Assembly (NCBI GenBank): GCA_934364765.1
Contig: CAKRMO010000081.1
Span: 1 to 5,876, forward strand
Origin: an uncultured Bacteroidaceae bacterium
Lineage (GTDB): Bacteria > Bacteroidota > Bacteroidia > Bacteroidales > Bacteroidaceae
Reading direction: 5' to 3'
Length of the DNA stretch: 5,876 nt
Shown here: positions 1-5,808 of the stretch, piece by piece
Position numbering within the stretch: the stretch's first letter is position 1
Layout of the letters: every line of letters starts with the position of its first letter
Notes under the pieces: model-generated
The model's database searches: none
The model's input: only the letters and a program-made list of their open reading frames with translations
What the model was told of the DNA's origin: nothing
Position numbers and translations under genes: made by a program

Positions 1-25
1 ACAAAGAGGTTCGCAAGGGGAATAT

Positions 26-69
26 AAAAACAAACATTCCGTCAAGAATTAGTTCTCAACGGAATGTTT
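26..69 (-). terminator. Intrinsic terminator of the TPR-ribH-tRNA-Tyr unit
   Basis: A perfect 11-bp inverted repeat (32-42 with 59-69) encloses a 16-nt loop. Inside the loop a further 4-bp pairing (AGAA 45-48 with TTCT 53-56) can extend the hairpin past a two-base mismatch. Read on the minus strand, the stem is followed by G and five T (positions 30-26), the layout of a rho-independent terminator. It begins 3 nt beyond the tRNA discriminator base. The stem is AT-rich at its base, so strength is inferred. Positions 1-25, beyond it, show nothing recognisable. Confidence 0.85.
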
Positions 70-71
70 TG

Positions 72-154
72 TGGGCAAAGATGGATTCGAACCACCGAAG
101 ACGAACGTCAGCAGATTTACAGTCTGCCCCATTTGGCCACTCTGGAATTTGCCC
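72..154 (-). tRNA. tRNA-Tyr (anticodon GTA)
   Basis: The complement folds into a full type II (long variable arm) tRNA of 83 nt including the discriminator A. The acceptor stem is GGGCAAA with TTTGCCC. The anticodon stem is GCAGA/TCTGC around loop CTGTAAA, with anticodon GTA at 120-118. The variable arm is GACG-TT-CGTC. The T arm is GGTGG/CCATC around TTCGAAT. A GTA anticodon with a long variable arm identifies bacterial tRNA-Tyr. The 3' CCA is not encoded (the complement continues ACAA), so it must be added by CCA nucleotidyltransferase. The gene starts only 13 nt after the ribH stop codon, with no visible promoter between, and a terminator follows directly. It is therefore probably processed out of the ribH transcript. 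Confidence 0.97.
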
Positions 155-167
155 TTATTTCTCCAGA

Positions 168-659
168 TTATTTATATTTCTGCGCGAAAGCCACCATCTT
201 CAACGCTGTGATGGCATATTCATCGCCTTTGTTTCCAAGTATTCCCCCCGAACGCTCCTCGGCCTGCTCCTGACTGTTCGTGGTAAGCAACCCGAATATC
301 ACGGGAACATCCCCCTCGGCGTTAATCTTTGAGATGCCGCCGCTCACAGCCTGACAAATGTAGTCGAAGTGGGGCGTGTCGCCACGGATTACGCAGCCTA
401 TCGCAATTACAGCGTCAACAGTATGCTTTTTCGCCATTTGCGAACACCCGAAAACCAGTTCAAAACTGCCGGGAACAACCTCCACCACAATGTCCTCGGG
501 AAGCACACCGTTGGCTTTGAGCGTGGTTTCTGCACCTTCAAGAAGTGCTTTGGTTATGTTGTCATTCCATTCCGCCACTACTATACCCACTCTCATCCCT
601 TTGCCAGAGGGAACTGCGGACATATCGCTGTCGGTGAGCTGGAATGCGTTGCTCGACAT
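168..659 (-). CDS. ribH: 6,7-dimethyl-8-ribityllumazine synthase (riboflavin synthase beta chain)
   Basis: This enzyme condenses 5-amino-6-ribitylamino-uracil with 3,4-dihydroxy-2-butanone 4-phosphate to form 6,7-dimethyl-8-ribityllumazine, the penultimate step of riboflavin synthesis in the cytosol. Family marks are visible: the aromatic substrate-stacking position W31-N32, the PGSFEL motif at 63-68, [11 protein letters not shown] at 88-98 with the catalytic-type His97, FGLLTT at 122-127, and EER-SGG then GNKG at 134-145 with the phosphate-contacting Arg136. The length, 163 aa, is usual; residues 1-21 are a poorly conserved leader. The ATG at 659-657 lies 13 nt behind the stop of the TPR gene and no strong Shine-Dalgarno is seen. 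No other riboflavin genes are nearby, so this is the stand-alone copy typical of scattered rib genes. It is probably co-transcribed with the TPR gene and tRNA-Tyr. Lumazine synthases usually form pentamers or 60-mer capsids; which applies here cannot be told. Confidence 0.97.
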   Translation of the reverse strand: MSSNAFQLTDSDMSAVPSGKGMRVGIVVAEWNDNITKALLEGAETTLKANGVLPEDIVVEVVPGSFELVFGCSQMAKKHTVDAVIAIGCVIRGDTPHFDYICQAVSGGISKINAEGDVPVIFGLLTTNSQEQAEERSGGILGNKGDEYAITALKMVAFAQKYK

Positions 660-672
660 TGTTTGCTTTCTG

Positions 673-1353
673 TTATTTCTTTACAGTTGCGCGTTCGATA
701 TATTTGTCTATATCCTGCTGCATCGCGCTCTGCACGTATTTGTCCTTAACCTCTTGGTAGAGTTTCAAAGCCTCGTCAAACTTGTTGTCTGACTCAAGAA
801 CTTCACCCGCCTTTACGAGATAAATCGGACTTAGGGAATTGTTGTCAGCCTTTGCTGCCGCTTTCTTGAAGGCGTTTACGGCTTCGTCTTTCTGACCAAG
901 GGTGGCGTAGCAGTCACCCATAGCCCCGATAGCCTCTGCCTCAATCATGGCATCGCCGGCTGTGCTGTAGTCTTTAAGATATTTGAGTGCCTCTTGCGCC
1001 TTGCCTGTGTTGTAGAGCGCGATGCCTGCATAGAGTTTTGCAAGGTTTGCGGCATTTGTCCCGCTGTATTGCTTTGCTATGCTTGCGAAGCCGGCAAAAC
1101 CTGCGCCGTCGCCGTTGAGGGCTTTCTGCCAATCACCCTGCGAAAAATATTCCTGACCTTTTGCAAGCGCGGTCGAGGCTTTGTCTTCTTTCGGAACGGA
1201 AACGAAGTTGTGATAGAGCAATCCTCCGCCGATTACAACAATCAAAGCCGCCAAAACAATCAGTATGGGCTTTTTCTGCTTGGTGAGGAATGCTTCCGAG
1301 CGGCTGATTACCTCAGCCATTTCCGTTGAACCGTTAGTCTTTATGTTAGCCAT
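673..1353 (-). CDS. Membrane-anchored tetratricopeptide-repeat protein (YfgM-like)
   Basis: The protein has 226 residues. It has a short charged N-terminus ending in KQKK (25-28), one transmembrane segment at about 29-47, and then a soluble helical domain. Positive residues before the segment predict the N-terminus in the cytoplasm and the C-terminal domain in the periplasm. TPR-like helix pairs can be seen at about 103-130 ([20 protein letters not shown]), 138-168 ([20 protein letters not shown]) and 175-206 ([12 protein letters not shown]). A Gly/Ala-rich stretch at 80-102 joins the first helices to the repeats. This architecture resembles YfgM, the ancillary SecYEG translocon subunit, so a periplasmic scaffold or chaperone role is possible, but this rests on architecture only. 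It is the first gene of the unit that runs into ribH and tRNA-Tyr, and its start faces recF across a 170-bp promoter region. No link to riboflavin chemistry is evident. Confidence 0.9.
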   Translation of the reverse strand: MANIKTNGSTEMAEVISRSEAFLTKQKKPILIVLAALIVVIGGGLLYHNFVSVPKEDKASTALAKGQEYFSQGDWQKALNGDGAGFAGFASIAKQYSGTNAANLAKLYAGIALYNTGKAQEALKYLKDYSTAGDAMIEAEAIGAMGDCYATLGQKDEAVNAFKKAAAKADNNSLSPIYLVKAGEVLESDNKFDEALKLYQEVKDKYVQSAMQQDIDKYIERATVKK

Positions 1354-1393
1354 TTTGTAGTTGTTCTTTTATGTTTGTTGCTGTTAGGCGGGA

Positions 1394-1425
1394 CAAAATT
1401 AGTCTTTTCGCATTAAATGGTGAAA
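1394..1425 (-). promoter_or_regulatory. Bacteroidota-type promoter for the TPR-ribH-tRNA-Tyr unit
   Basis: On the minus strand a -7 box TAATTTTG (1401-1394) matches TAnnTTTG, and a TTTC at 1425-1422 stands 20 bp upstream where the -33 TTTG element belongs. Transcription should start near 1387, giving an untranslated leader of about 34 nt before the ATG at 1353. Box match and spacing are read from the sequence; activity is inferred. Confidence 0.7.
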
Positions 1426-1496
1426 TTTTATCCCCACTTTTTTCTCTTTTGGGCGATTTTCTGCAACAAACCGCTTCTTGGGCGCGGGAAAACAGC

Positions 1497-1504
1497 TAAC
1501 TTCG
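1497..1504 (+). promoter_or_regulatory. Probable -7 box of the recF promoter
   Basis: TAACTTCG differs from TAnnTTTG at one base and lies 19 nt before the ATG of recF at 1524. No good -33 TTTG is present at the expected distance; the nearest candidate is TTCTTG at 1475-1480, which is too close. A start near 1510 would leave a leader of only about 12-15 nt. It would also rule out the upstream in-frame TTG at 1509 as the start codon. Confidence 0.45.
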
Positions 1505-1523
1505 CATATTGAAACTGCGTTAT

Positions 1524-2621
1524 ATGATACTTCACAGGCTGTCTTTGATAAACTACAAGAATATTGCCGCCGCCGACTTGGAGTTTTCGCCCAAGATAAA
1601 CTGCCTTATAGGCAGGAACGGCGAGGGAAAAACCAATGTGCTTGACGCAATATATTATATGTCGTTCTGCCACAGTGCCACCTCGATGCTCGATGCGCTT
1701 ACGGTGAGGCACGGCGAGGACTTTATGGTTGCCGTGGGCGGCTATGAGGACGTGGACGGCAGGAAATACGAGGTTTCGTGCGGCGTGAGGCAGCATAAAG
1801 GCAAAAAGTTCAGTTTGAACAAAAAGGCGTACAAACGCCTTGCGGAGCATATAGGGCTTGTGCCGTTGGTTATGGTTTCGCCAAACGACGGAGAGCTTGT
1901 TACGGGCGGCGGCGAGGCTCGCAGGAAGTTCATGGACATAGTGATTTCACAATACGACAGGCTTTATCTCGACTCCCTCATAAAGTACAACCGCGCCCTC
2001 AAACAGCGCAACGCCCTTCTGCGCGGCGATGTGGAGCCGGACGCTTCGATGCTCGACATATACGAGGAGGAGATGGCTGCGGAGGGGGAGAAAATCTTCA
2101 TGGCGCGTGCAGTTCTCACCGAGAAGCTCACGCCGCTTTTCCGGAAGTATTATTCGCTGATTTCCGCCGATGCCGAGAAGCCCTCCCTCGCATACGTCTC
2201 GCACTGCCAAAGAGGCCCGCTTTTGGAAACCATACGCGGCGGACGCGCAAAAGACCGCATTATAGGCCATTCGCTTCATGGCATACACCGCGACGAGTTG
2301 CAGATGTGCCTTGGCGGCTATCCGATACGCAATGAGGGCTCGCAGGGGCAGACGAAATCTTTCCTGCTCGCGCTGAAATTCGCGCAGTTTGACTTGCTTC
2401 GCCATTCGGGCAGCGGAAAAGTGCCGCTTTTGCTGCTCGACGACTTGTTTGACAAACTGGATGCCTCACGCGTTTCGCAGATTGTGAACATGGTTGCGGG
2501 AAACGACTTCGGGCAGATTTTCATAACCGACACCGACCGTGAGAGGCTCGCGCCAATTCTTGCGTCAACGGAGCGCGATTACCGTGTGTTCAATGTAAAG
2601 GGCGGCGAGATAAGCCTATGA
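1524..2621 (+). CDS. recF: DNA replication and repair protein RecF
   Basis: RecF is an SMC/ABC-type ATPase that binds gapped DNA and, with RecO and RecR, helps load RecA at stalled or damaged replication forks. Visible marks are Walker A GRNGEGKT (30-37), the ABC signature region SQGQTKS (273-279), Walker B LLLLDD (302-307) with the D-loop FDKLD (309-313), and ITDTD (334-338) in the H-loop region. The length of 365 aa fits the family (about 360). The reading frame is open further upstream to a TTG at 1509, but I chose the ATG at 1524. The protein then begins MILHRLSLINYKN, the usual RecF N-terminus, and the putative promoter box sits just upstream. The stop overlaps the start of the next gene as ATGA, suggesting translational coupling. 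No dnaA, dnaN or gyrB is present, so recF is not in the classical origin-linked cluster here. Confidence 0.96.
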   Translation: MILHRLSLINYKNIAAADLEFSPKINCLIGRNGEGKTNVLDAIYYMSFCHSATSMLDALTVRHGEDFMVAVGGYEDVDGRKYEVSCGVRQHKGKKFSLNKKAYKRLAEHIGLVPLVMVSPNDGELVTGGGEARRKFMDIVISQYDRLYLDSLIKYNRALKQRNALLRGDVEPDASMLDIYEEEMAAEGEKIFMARAVLTEKLTPLFRKYYSLISADAEKPSLAYVSHCQRGPLLETIRGGRAKDRIIGHSLHGIHRDELQMCLGGYPIRNEGSQGQTKSFLLALKFAQFDLLRHSGSGKVPLLLLDDLFDKLDASRVSQIVNMVAGNDFGQIFITDTDRERLAPILASTERDYRVFNVKGGEISL

Positions 2622-2908
2622 GAAGAAAGAAAGTGGAACCTATTGGCGATGTGGTGTCCTTGTTTTTGAGGGCGCAGGGCCTGGAAACGCCGCTCAACGA
2701 GGCGCGTGCCGTGAATGCGTGGCAGGAGATTGTGGGTGAGCGTGTGGCGCAAGCGACGCAGAACCTGAGGATTTACAACCAGGTTTTGTTTGTCGAGGTG
2801 CAGTCGCCGGCGTTGCGCAACAACCTTTTCATGCAGCGCAAGCAGCTTGTGGAAAAGATAAACGCTTATGTCAAGGCTGACGTGATTACCGACATAATGT
2901 TCAAATAG
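2618..2908 (+). CDS. dciA: DUF721/DciA-family protein, probable replicative helicase loader
   Basis: This is a small basic protein of 96 residues. The DUF721 core is readable: W35-Q-E-I-V-G40 followed by ERVA, then a segment [21 protein letters not shown] (51-70, a beta-hairpin and helix start) and a C-terminal helix with KQLVEKIN (75-82). DUF721 proteins are known as DciA, which loads DnaB helicase in bacteria lacking DnaC or DnaI; that role here is by family membership, not shown by the sequence. The start codon overlaps the recF stop (ATGA), so the two are very likely translated together. Nearly the whole protein is the core domain, without the long extra tails some DciA proteins carry. 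No clear terminator follows, so the transcript may run on into aroC. The family assignment is good; the functional symbol is less certain. Confidence 0.85.
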   Translation: MRRKKVEPIGDVVSLFLRAQGLETPLNEARAVNAWQEIVGERVAQATQNLRIYNQVLFVEVQSPALRNNLFMQRKQLVEKINAYVKADVITDIMFK

Positions 2909-2953
2909 GTTTTGCTGTTGCCGGGAAAAGTCCGAAAACACGCGCTTTTTGAT

Positions 2954-2961
2954 TAAATTTG
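2954..2961 (+). promoter_or_regulatory. -7 box of the aroC promoter
   Basis: TAAATTTG is a perfect match to the Bacteroidota -7 consensus TAnnTTTG. It lies 23 nt before the ATG of aroC, which gives a leader of roughly 16-20 nt. No TTTG is seen about 20 bp upstream. The box lies inside the longer open frame that begins with TTG at 2949, so it helps decide the aroC start. AGGAG at 2966-2970 is 14 nt from the ATG, too far for an ordinary Shine-Dalgarno. Confidence 0.65.
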
Positions 2962-2984
2962 CAGCAGGAGATACCATATATATA

Positions 2985-4061
2985 ATGAATACATTCGGAA
3001 ATGTTTTTTGCCTCACGTCTTTTGGCGAAAGTCATGGCGTGGCGGTCGGGGGTGTGATTGACGGAATGCCCGCCGGGATAGAGGTTGACTTGGATTTTAT
3101 TCAAAGCGAGCTTGACCGCCGCCGCCCCGGGCAGAACAGCCTGACAACCCCCCGAAAAGAGGCTGACAAGGTGGAGATTCTGTCGGGCGTTTTCGGGGGC
3201 AGGACAACAGGCACGCCGATTGGCTTTGAGGTTAGAAACGAAAACCAACGCTCAAAGGACTATTCGGAACTGAAGGATGTTTACCGCCCCTCGCACGCCG
3301 ATTTCACATATCAGGAAAAATACGGTTTGCGCGACTACCGTGGAGGCGGCAGACAGAGCGCGCGCGAAACCATTGCGCGGGTCGTTGCCGGAGCTTTTGC
3401 AAAACTTGCCCTGCGCAAGGTCGGCGTGGAGGTGAGGGCGTACACCTCGCAGATTGGCACGGTGGCTCTTGGCTCTGAATACAAATGGTTTTCTGCTGAA
3501 GATATAGAAAAGAGTGCCGTGCGCTGCCCTGATGCAGAGGTTGCGGTTAAGATGGAAAACGAGATAAGAAGCGCGTTGGGCGATGGCGACACGGTGGGCG
3601 GCGTTGTGAGCTGCATTATAAAGGGTGCGCCCGTAGGGCTTGGCGAGCCTGTGTTTGGCAAGTTCCACGCCGCTCTCGCTTCGGCGGTCATGTCGGTAAA
3701 CGCGGCAAGGGGTTTTGAGCTTGGCAACGGCTTCGGCGCGGCGGCAATGCGCGGGACGCAGTACAACGACGCTTTCGTCCCCGACGGCAAGGGCGGCGTT
3801 GCAACGGAAACAAACCATAACGGCGGCGTGCTTGGCGGAATTACGGACGGAAGCGATGTGGATTTCCGTGTGGCGTTCAAGCCCGTGCCCACGCTGAAAG
3901 TGGAGCAGCGTACGGTTGACACCGGCGGAAACCCGACAGTCATCGCGGCACGCGGGCGGCACGACCCTTGCGTTGTTCCGCGTGCTGTGCCGATAGTGGA
4001 GGCTATGGCGGCGATGGTAACGCTTGATTATTACCTTTTAAGCAGGACAAACCGCATCTGA
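2985..4061 (+). CDS. aroC: Chorismate synthase
   Basis: The enzyme converts 5-enolpyruvylshikimate 3-phosphate to chorismate using reduced FMN, the last common step towards aromatic amino acids, folate and quinones. The family signatures are all present: SFGESHG at 12-18 with His17, followed by IDGMPAG (25-31); [16 protein letters not shown] at 114-129; RGTQYNDAF at 256-264 and [16 protein letters not shown] at 274-289; and [14 protein letters not shown] from 324. The length of 358 aa matches other bacterial enzymes (about 360). The ATG at 2985 was chosen because the protein then starts MNTFGNVF, as the family does; a longer frame from a TTG at 2949 would add 12 residues encoded across the promoter box. 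It lies 76 nt after dciA on the same strand with its own -7 box, so it can be expressed alone or by read-through. A hairpin terminator follows, shared with the converging gdhA. Confidence 0.97.
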   Translation: MNTFGNVFCLTSFGESHGVAVGGVIDGMPAGIEVDLDFIQSELDRRRPGQNSLTTPRKEADKVEILSGVFGGRTTGTPIGFEVRNENQRSKDYSELKDVYRPSHADFTYQEKYGLRDYRGGGRQSARETIARVVAGAFAKLALRKVGVEVRAYTSQIGTVALGSEYKWFSAEDIEKSAVRCPDAEVAVKMENEIRSALGDGDTVGGVVSCIIKGAPVGLGEPVFGKFHAALASAVMSVNAARGFELGNGFGAAAMRGTQYNDAFVPDGKGGVATETNHNGGVLGGITDGSDVDFRVAFKPVPTLKVEQRTVDTGGNPTVIAARGRHDPCVVPRAVPIVEAMAAMVTLDYYLLSRTNRI

Positions 4062-4112
4062 GTGCGGCTTGGCAGGTGCGGCAAAGTGTTGGATTTCCGA
4101 TATTCAAACAAG

Positions 4113-4148
4113 AAGCCTCGCGGATGCTTTTTGCAACCGCGAGGCTTT
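4113..4148. terminator. Bidirectional intrinsic terminator between aroC and gdhA
   Basis: A perfect 11-bp, GC-rich inverted repeat (AAGCCTCGCGG 4113-4123 with CCGCGAGGCTT 4137-4147) has a 13-nt loop that can itself pair TGC with GCA around TTTTT. On the plus strand it is followed by TTTATTAG, and on the minus strand by TTCTTGTTTG-like sequence. It lies 51 nt after the aroC stop and 20 nt after the gdhA stop, so it can end both converging transcripts. Confidence 0.88.
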
Positions 4149-4168
4149 ATTAGTGTGGTGGACGGCGT

Positions 4169-5503
4169 TTAGAGAATGCCCTGCGCCATCATCGCCTTGG
4201 CAACTTTCATGAAGCCGGCAACGTTTGCGCCCTTAACATAGTTTATGTAGCCGTCGGGTTCTGTGCCGTATTTCACGCACGCAGCGTGGATGTCGCACAT
4301 TATATTGTGAAGTTTCTTGTCAACTTCTTCTGCCGTCCAGTTCAGACGCTCGGAGTTCTGCGTCATCTCGAGACCTGAAACAGACACGCCGCCGGCGTTT
4401 GCTGCCTTGCCCGGAGAATAGAGTATCTTGGCATCCTGGAACACCTTGATAGCCTCGGGCGTGCTTGGCATATTTGCGCCCTCGCTCACGGCAATCACGC
4501 CGTTCTCAACCAACTTGCGTGCGTCGTCGCCGTCAATTTCGTTTTGTGTTGCCGAGGGAAGCGCAATGTCGCACTTTTCGCCCCAAGGACGTGCTCCTGC
4601 AACATATTTTACGCCGTATTTCTCGGCGTATTCGCGAATGCGCCCGCGCTCGATGTTCTTGAGCTCCATCACGTAGTTCCACTTTTCGCGGTCAATGCCG
4701 TCGGGGTCGTATATGTAGCCGTCGGAGTCGGAGAGTGTAACAACTTTCGCGCCGAGGTCGATGAGCTTGTCAACGGTGTATTGCGCCACGTTGCCCGAAC
4801 CGCTCACGCATACGGTCTTGCCCTTGACGTCGATGCCCCTTGTCTTGAGCATTTCGAGCATGAAGTAAACGTTTCCGTAGCCGGTTGCCTCGGGACGGAT
4901 GAGCGAGCCGCCAAATTCAAGCCCCTTGCCCGTGAATGTGCCGGTGAACTCGTGTGTGAGCTTCTTGTACATTCCGAACATATATCCCACTTCGCGTCCG
5001 CCCACGCCTATGTCGCCGGCGGGAACGTCGGTGTTGGGGCCGATGTTTCTCCAAAGCTCGGTCATGAAAGCCTGGCAGAAGCGCATGATTTCGGCGTTGC
5101 TCTTGCCGCGCGGGCTGAAGTCGCTGCCGCCCTTTGCGCCGCCCATGGGAAGGGTGGTGAGGGAGTTCTTGAATGTCTGCTCAAAGGCAAGGAACTTCAA
5201 TATGCCGAGGTTCACGGAAGAGTGGAAGCGGATGCCGCCCTTGTACGGGCCGATGGCGTTGTTGTGCTGCACGCGGTAGCCGTTGTTGGTCTGAACCTTG
5301 CCCTTGTCGTCAACCCAAGTTACGCGGAACTGGTAGATGCGGTCGGGGATGCAGAGACGCTCTATGAGGTTTGACTTCTCGAACTCAGGATGCTGGTTGT
5401 AGGTTTCCTCGATTGTGGGAAGCACCTGCGATACAGCCTGAATGTATTCCGGCTGTCCCGGATAACGGCGTTTTAGGTTTTCAATAACTTCGCTTGATTT
5501 CAT
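4169..5503 (-). CDS. gdhA: Glutamate dehydrogenase, hexameric family I, probably NADP-using
   Basis: The enzyme interconverts 2-oxoglutarate plus ammonium and glutamate in the cytosol, and in gut Bacteroidales is a main route of ammonium assimilation. The catalytic domain shows K88 in the GPYKGGIRFH motif (85-94), K112, the catalytic Lys124 in LPMGGAKGGSDF (118-129) and Asp164 in PAGDIGVG (161-168). These correspond one residue earlier to K89, K113, K125 and D165 of the Clostridium symbiosum enzyme. RPEATGYG is at 203-210. The Rossmann domain has GSGNVA at 235-240, and SDSDG at 258-262 ends the second strand. That segment resembles the NADP-dependent E. coli enzyme (SDSSG) more than the NAD-specific clostridial one, but dual use of NAD and NADP is possible. 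NAGGVSVSG at 369-377 completes the active site. The 444-residue length is typical of family I. It is single in its transcript, behind a TAnnTTTG box 38 nt upstream, and ends at the shared terminator. Confidence 0.97.
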   Translation of the reverse strand: MKSSEVIENLKRRYPGQPEYIQAVSQVLPTIEETYNQHPEFEKSNLIERLCIPDRIYQFRVTWVDDKGKVQTNNGYRVQHNNAIGPYKGGIRFHSSVNLGILKFLAFEQTFKNSLTTLPMGGAKGGSDFSPRGKSNAEIMRFCQAFMTELWRNIGPNTDVPAGDIGVGGREVGYMFGMYKKLTHEFTGTFTGKGLEFGGSLIRPEATGYGNVYFMLEMLKTRGIDVKGKTVCVSGSGNVAQYTVDKLIDLGAKVVTLSDSDGYIYDPDGIDREKWNYVMELKNIERGRIREYAEKYGVKYVAGARPWGEKCDIALPSATQNEIDGDDARKLVENGVIAVSEGANMPSTPEAIKVFQDAKILYSPGKAANAGGVSVSGLEMTQNSERLNWTAEEVDKKLHNIMCDIHAACVKYGTEPDGYINYVKGANVAGFMKVAKAMMAQGIL

Positions 5504-5541
5504 TTTAAGTTACTCGTTTGTTAATATTCCATATCGTGTTG

Positions 5542-5549
5542 CAAATATA
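5542..5549 (-). promoter_or_regulatory. -7 box of the gdhA promoter
   Basis: On the minus strand TATATTTG (5549-5542) is a perfect TAnnTTTG box. Transcription should begin near 5535, giving a leader of about 32 nt to the ATG at 5503; that leader is A/T-rich with no Shine-Dalgarno. At the expected -33 position there is no TTTG, so the promoter may depend on an activator (inference). Confidence 0.7.
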
Positions 5550-5590
5550 CAAAAAGTTGGTTTAATGACGGTATTCATGAAAATAAAATG

Positions 5591-5617
5591 CTTTTGAAAA
5601 GATAAAGGTTTCAAAAG
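5591..5617. promoter_or_regulatory. Perfect 9-bp inverted repeat upstream of gdhA, candidate operator
   Basis: CTTTTGAAA (5591-5599) and TTTCAAAAG (5609-5617) are exact inverted copies separated by 9 nt. The centre-to-centre distance is 18 bp, close to two helical turns, as expected for a dimeric DNA-binding protein. The site lies about 42-75 bp upstream of the gdhA -7 box, the usual place for an activator. There is no poly-T tract suited to a terminator on either strand and no gene upstream to end. The repeat is certain; its role is inferred. Confidence 0.45.
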
Positions 5618-5624
5618 TTCAGAA

Positions 5625-5805
5625 TAAATATGGCCGCCCTCCATCGCAATTTGACAGGTGTGGAACGTAATGCCGCCGTTTTCGGATGCGTCATATATGC
5701 AACGGTTTGCGGTGCGGTTCATGCGGTGGCGTATAGGGCGAATGCAATTAGCCCCCGTTATTGGTGCAAAACCGAAATCGGATGCCATTTTCAAAACGCA
5801 CCCAA
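5625..5805. other. GC-rich non-coding patch, possible remnant of an intergenic repeat
   Basis: The gene-free stretch from 5504 to the window end is over 300 bp. Outside the promoter and the repeats it holds this patch, which is clearly richer in G+C than the AT-rich flanks. Open frames of 94 aa (minus) and 79 aa (plus) cross it, but they overlap each other, run through the gdhA promoter or the right-edge repeats, and show no domain or clean start. It contains an imperfect hairpin (GGGCGAAT 5736-5743, loop GCA, ATTAGCCC 5747-5754; 7 of 8 pairs) and short GCGGTG iterations near 5710-5729. I do not recognise a gene here. Confidence 0.35.
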
Positions 5806-5808
5806 GAC

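Noticed and set aside
355..362. TAnnTTTG match (TACATTTG) on the minus strand inside ribH, a possible internal promoter for the tRNA.
   Set aside because: It encodes conserved residues (Tyr-Ile-Cys, 100-102), has no -33 element about 20 bp upstream, and is some 200 bp from the tRNA; most likely chance.
1947..2405. Open frame of 152 codons on the minus strand inside recF.
   Set aside because: It is a shadow of recF codons; the opposite strand encodes a full set of RecF motifs and no promoter or leader supports this frame.
2966..2970. AGGAG as a Shine-Dalgarno for aroC.
   Set aside because: It is 14 nt from the ATG and lies at or near the expected transcript start; Bacteroidota rarely rely on Shine-Dalgarno pairing.
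3252..3962. Long minus-strand frames (202 and 236 codons) opposite aroC.
   Set aside because: They overlap each other and aroC, have Pro/Ser- or Arg/His-rich translations typical of complement reading, and show no domain.
4544..5374. Open frame of 276 codons on the plus strand, antisense to gdhA.
   Set aside because: It lies wholly inside gdhA, whose protein is unmistakable. The predicted product is rich in Ala and Val as expected from the complement of biased codons, and matches no family I know.
5510..5794. A 94-codon minus-strand frame upstream of gdhA.
   Set aside because: It runs straight through the gdhA promoter box and the palindrome, its translation shows no recognisable domain, and composition changes abruptly inside it.
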